Part shown: in pieces, positions 63,885 to 64,000 of the stretch
How the letters are laid out: each line of letters starts with the position of its first letter
Position numbering within the stretch: position 1 is the stretch's first letter
From: a virus
Reading direction: 5' to 3' (one strand)
Virus record (IMG/VR): IMGVR_UViG_3300025701_000007
Span: 1 to 64,000 of that record
DNA: 64,000 bases
Program-made: the position numbers and the translations under genes
The notes under the pieces: generated by a model
The model's input: only the letters and a program-made list of their open reading frames with translations
Databases searched by the model: none
Told to the model about the DNA's origin: nothing

Positions 63885-64000
63885 GATTAGATCAAATGTT
63901 CGAAAAGTACCCAGAGAACCTTATAGGTTTTAGGGTAAACAAAGGGGTTAAAATTATTGATTATTGGTTAAACCCGAAATGGAATATACTAGATGAGTAT
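63881..64000 (+). CDS. Hypothetical protein, 3' end outside window
   Basis: The open frame starts at ATG 63881, overlapping the preceding stop, and continues to the window end (40 codons: MRLDQMFEKYPEN...). The first residues give no functional clue. Confidence 0.5.
   Translation, partial: MRLDQMFEKYPENLIGFRVNKGVKIIDYWLNPKWNILDEY

Noticed and set aside
1-64000. tRNA genes, CRISPR arrays, insertion sequences
   Set aside because: No cloverleaf-like sequences, regularly spaced repeats or transposase genes were seen on reading the intergenic regions, all of which are shorter than about 140 bases.

Overview
The window is one gene-dense stretch of a large tailed-phage genome with a contractile (myovirus) tail and a T4-like gene core. 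Every gene I can support is on the + strand. The DNA is AT-rich, genes are packed with 1-30 base overlaps or short gaps, and there are no tRNAs, insertion sequences or CRISPR arrays. Several features point to a Bacteroidota (probably flavobacterial) host. Start codons follow A/T-rich leaders without convincing Shine-Dalgarno sequences. Two upstream regions carry the Bacteroidota-type promoter (TTG, a 20-base spacer, TAnnTTTG). The phage sigma factor resembles the Bacteroidota primary sigma factor. One protein ends in a C-terminal motif I associate with Bacteroidota proteins.

Layout: (1) 1-14453, baseplate hub and tail lysozyme genes: a huge tube-initiator-like protein cut by the left edge, gp53-like LysM protein, two giant hub proteins, and a spike protein carrying M23 peptidase motifs plus a tail-lysozyme domain. 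(2) 14504-15804, three small acidic or unknown probable late genes closed by a terminator. (3) 15829-24353, DNA replication and precursors: gp32-like SSB, UvsX, RNase H/FEN, an unknown protein, gp41-like helicase, NrdB and NrdA, closed by a perfect 15-bp terminator hairpin. (4) 24381-48898, baseplate wedge and fibre genes: gp25, gp6, then ten or more large or paralogous virion proteins, including one of 2474 residues. (5) 48909-49513, a RuvC-like resolvase at the end of that unit, then a terminator. (6) 49578-56310, recombination and regulation: primase, a degenerate nuclease-like protein, gp47, gp46 and a sigma factor. (7) 56329-63096, probable late genes: small membrane protein, ArdC-like protein with a zinc protease, four-TM protein, amidase-like protein and internal or scaffold-like virion proteins. 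(8) 63121-64000, terminator and small hypothetical genes.

The most interesting pattern is regulatory. A TATTTATA-type motif sits just before the first gene of six probable virion or late clusters, while ssb and primase have host-type promoters, and hairpin terminators fall at most of the boundaries. This suggests that the phage sigma factor at 55504 reads a T4-like late promoter. Other leads are complementary M23 half-motifs in reversed order in the tail spike, two one-base reading-frame breaks 0.7 kb apart (resolvase and primase), a nuclease-like and an amidase-like protein that have lost catalytic residues, an SSB ending in a bacterial-SSB-like DDLPF tip, and a virion protein that exists both fused and split.
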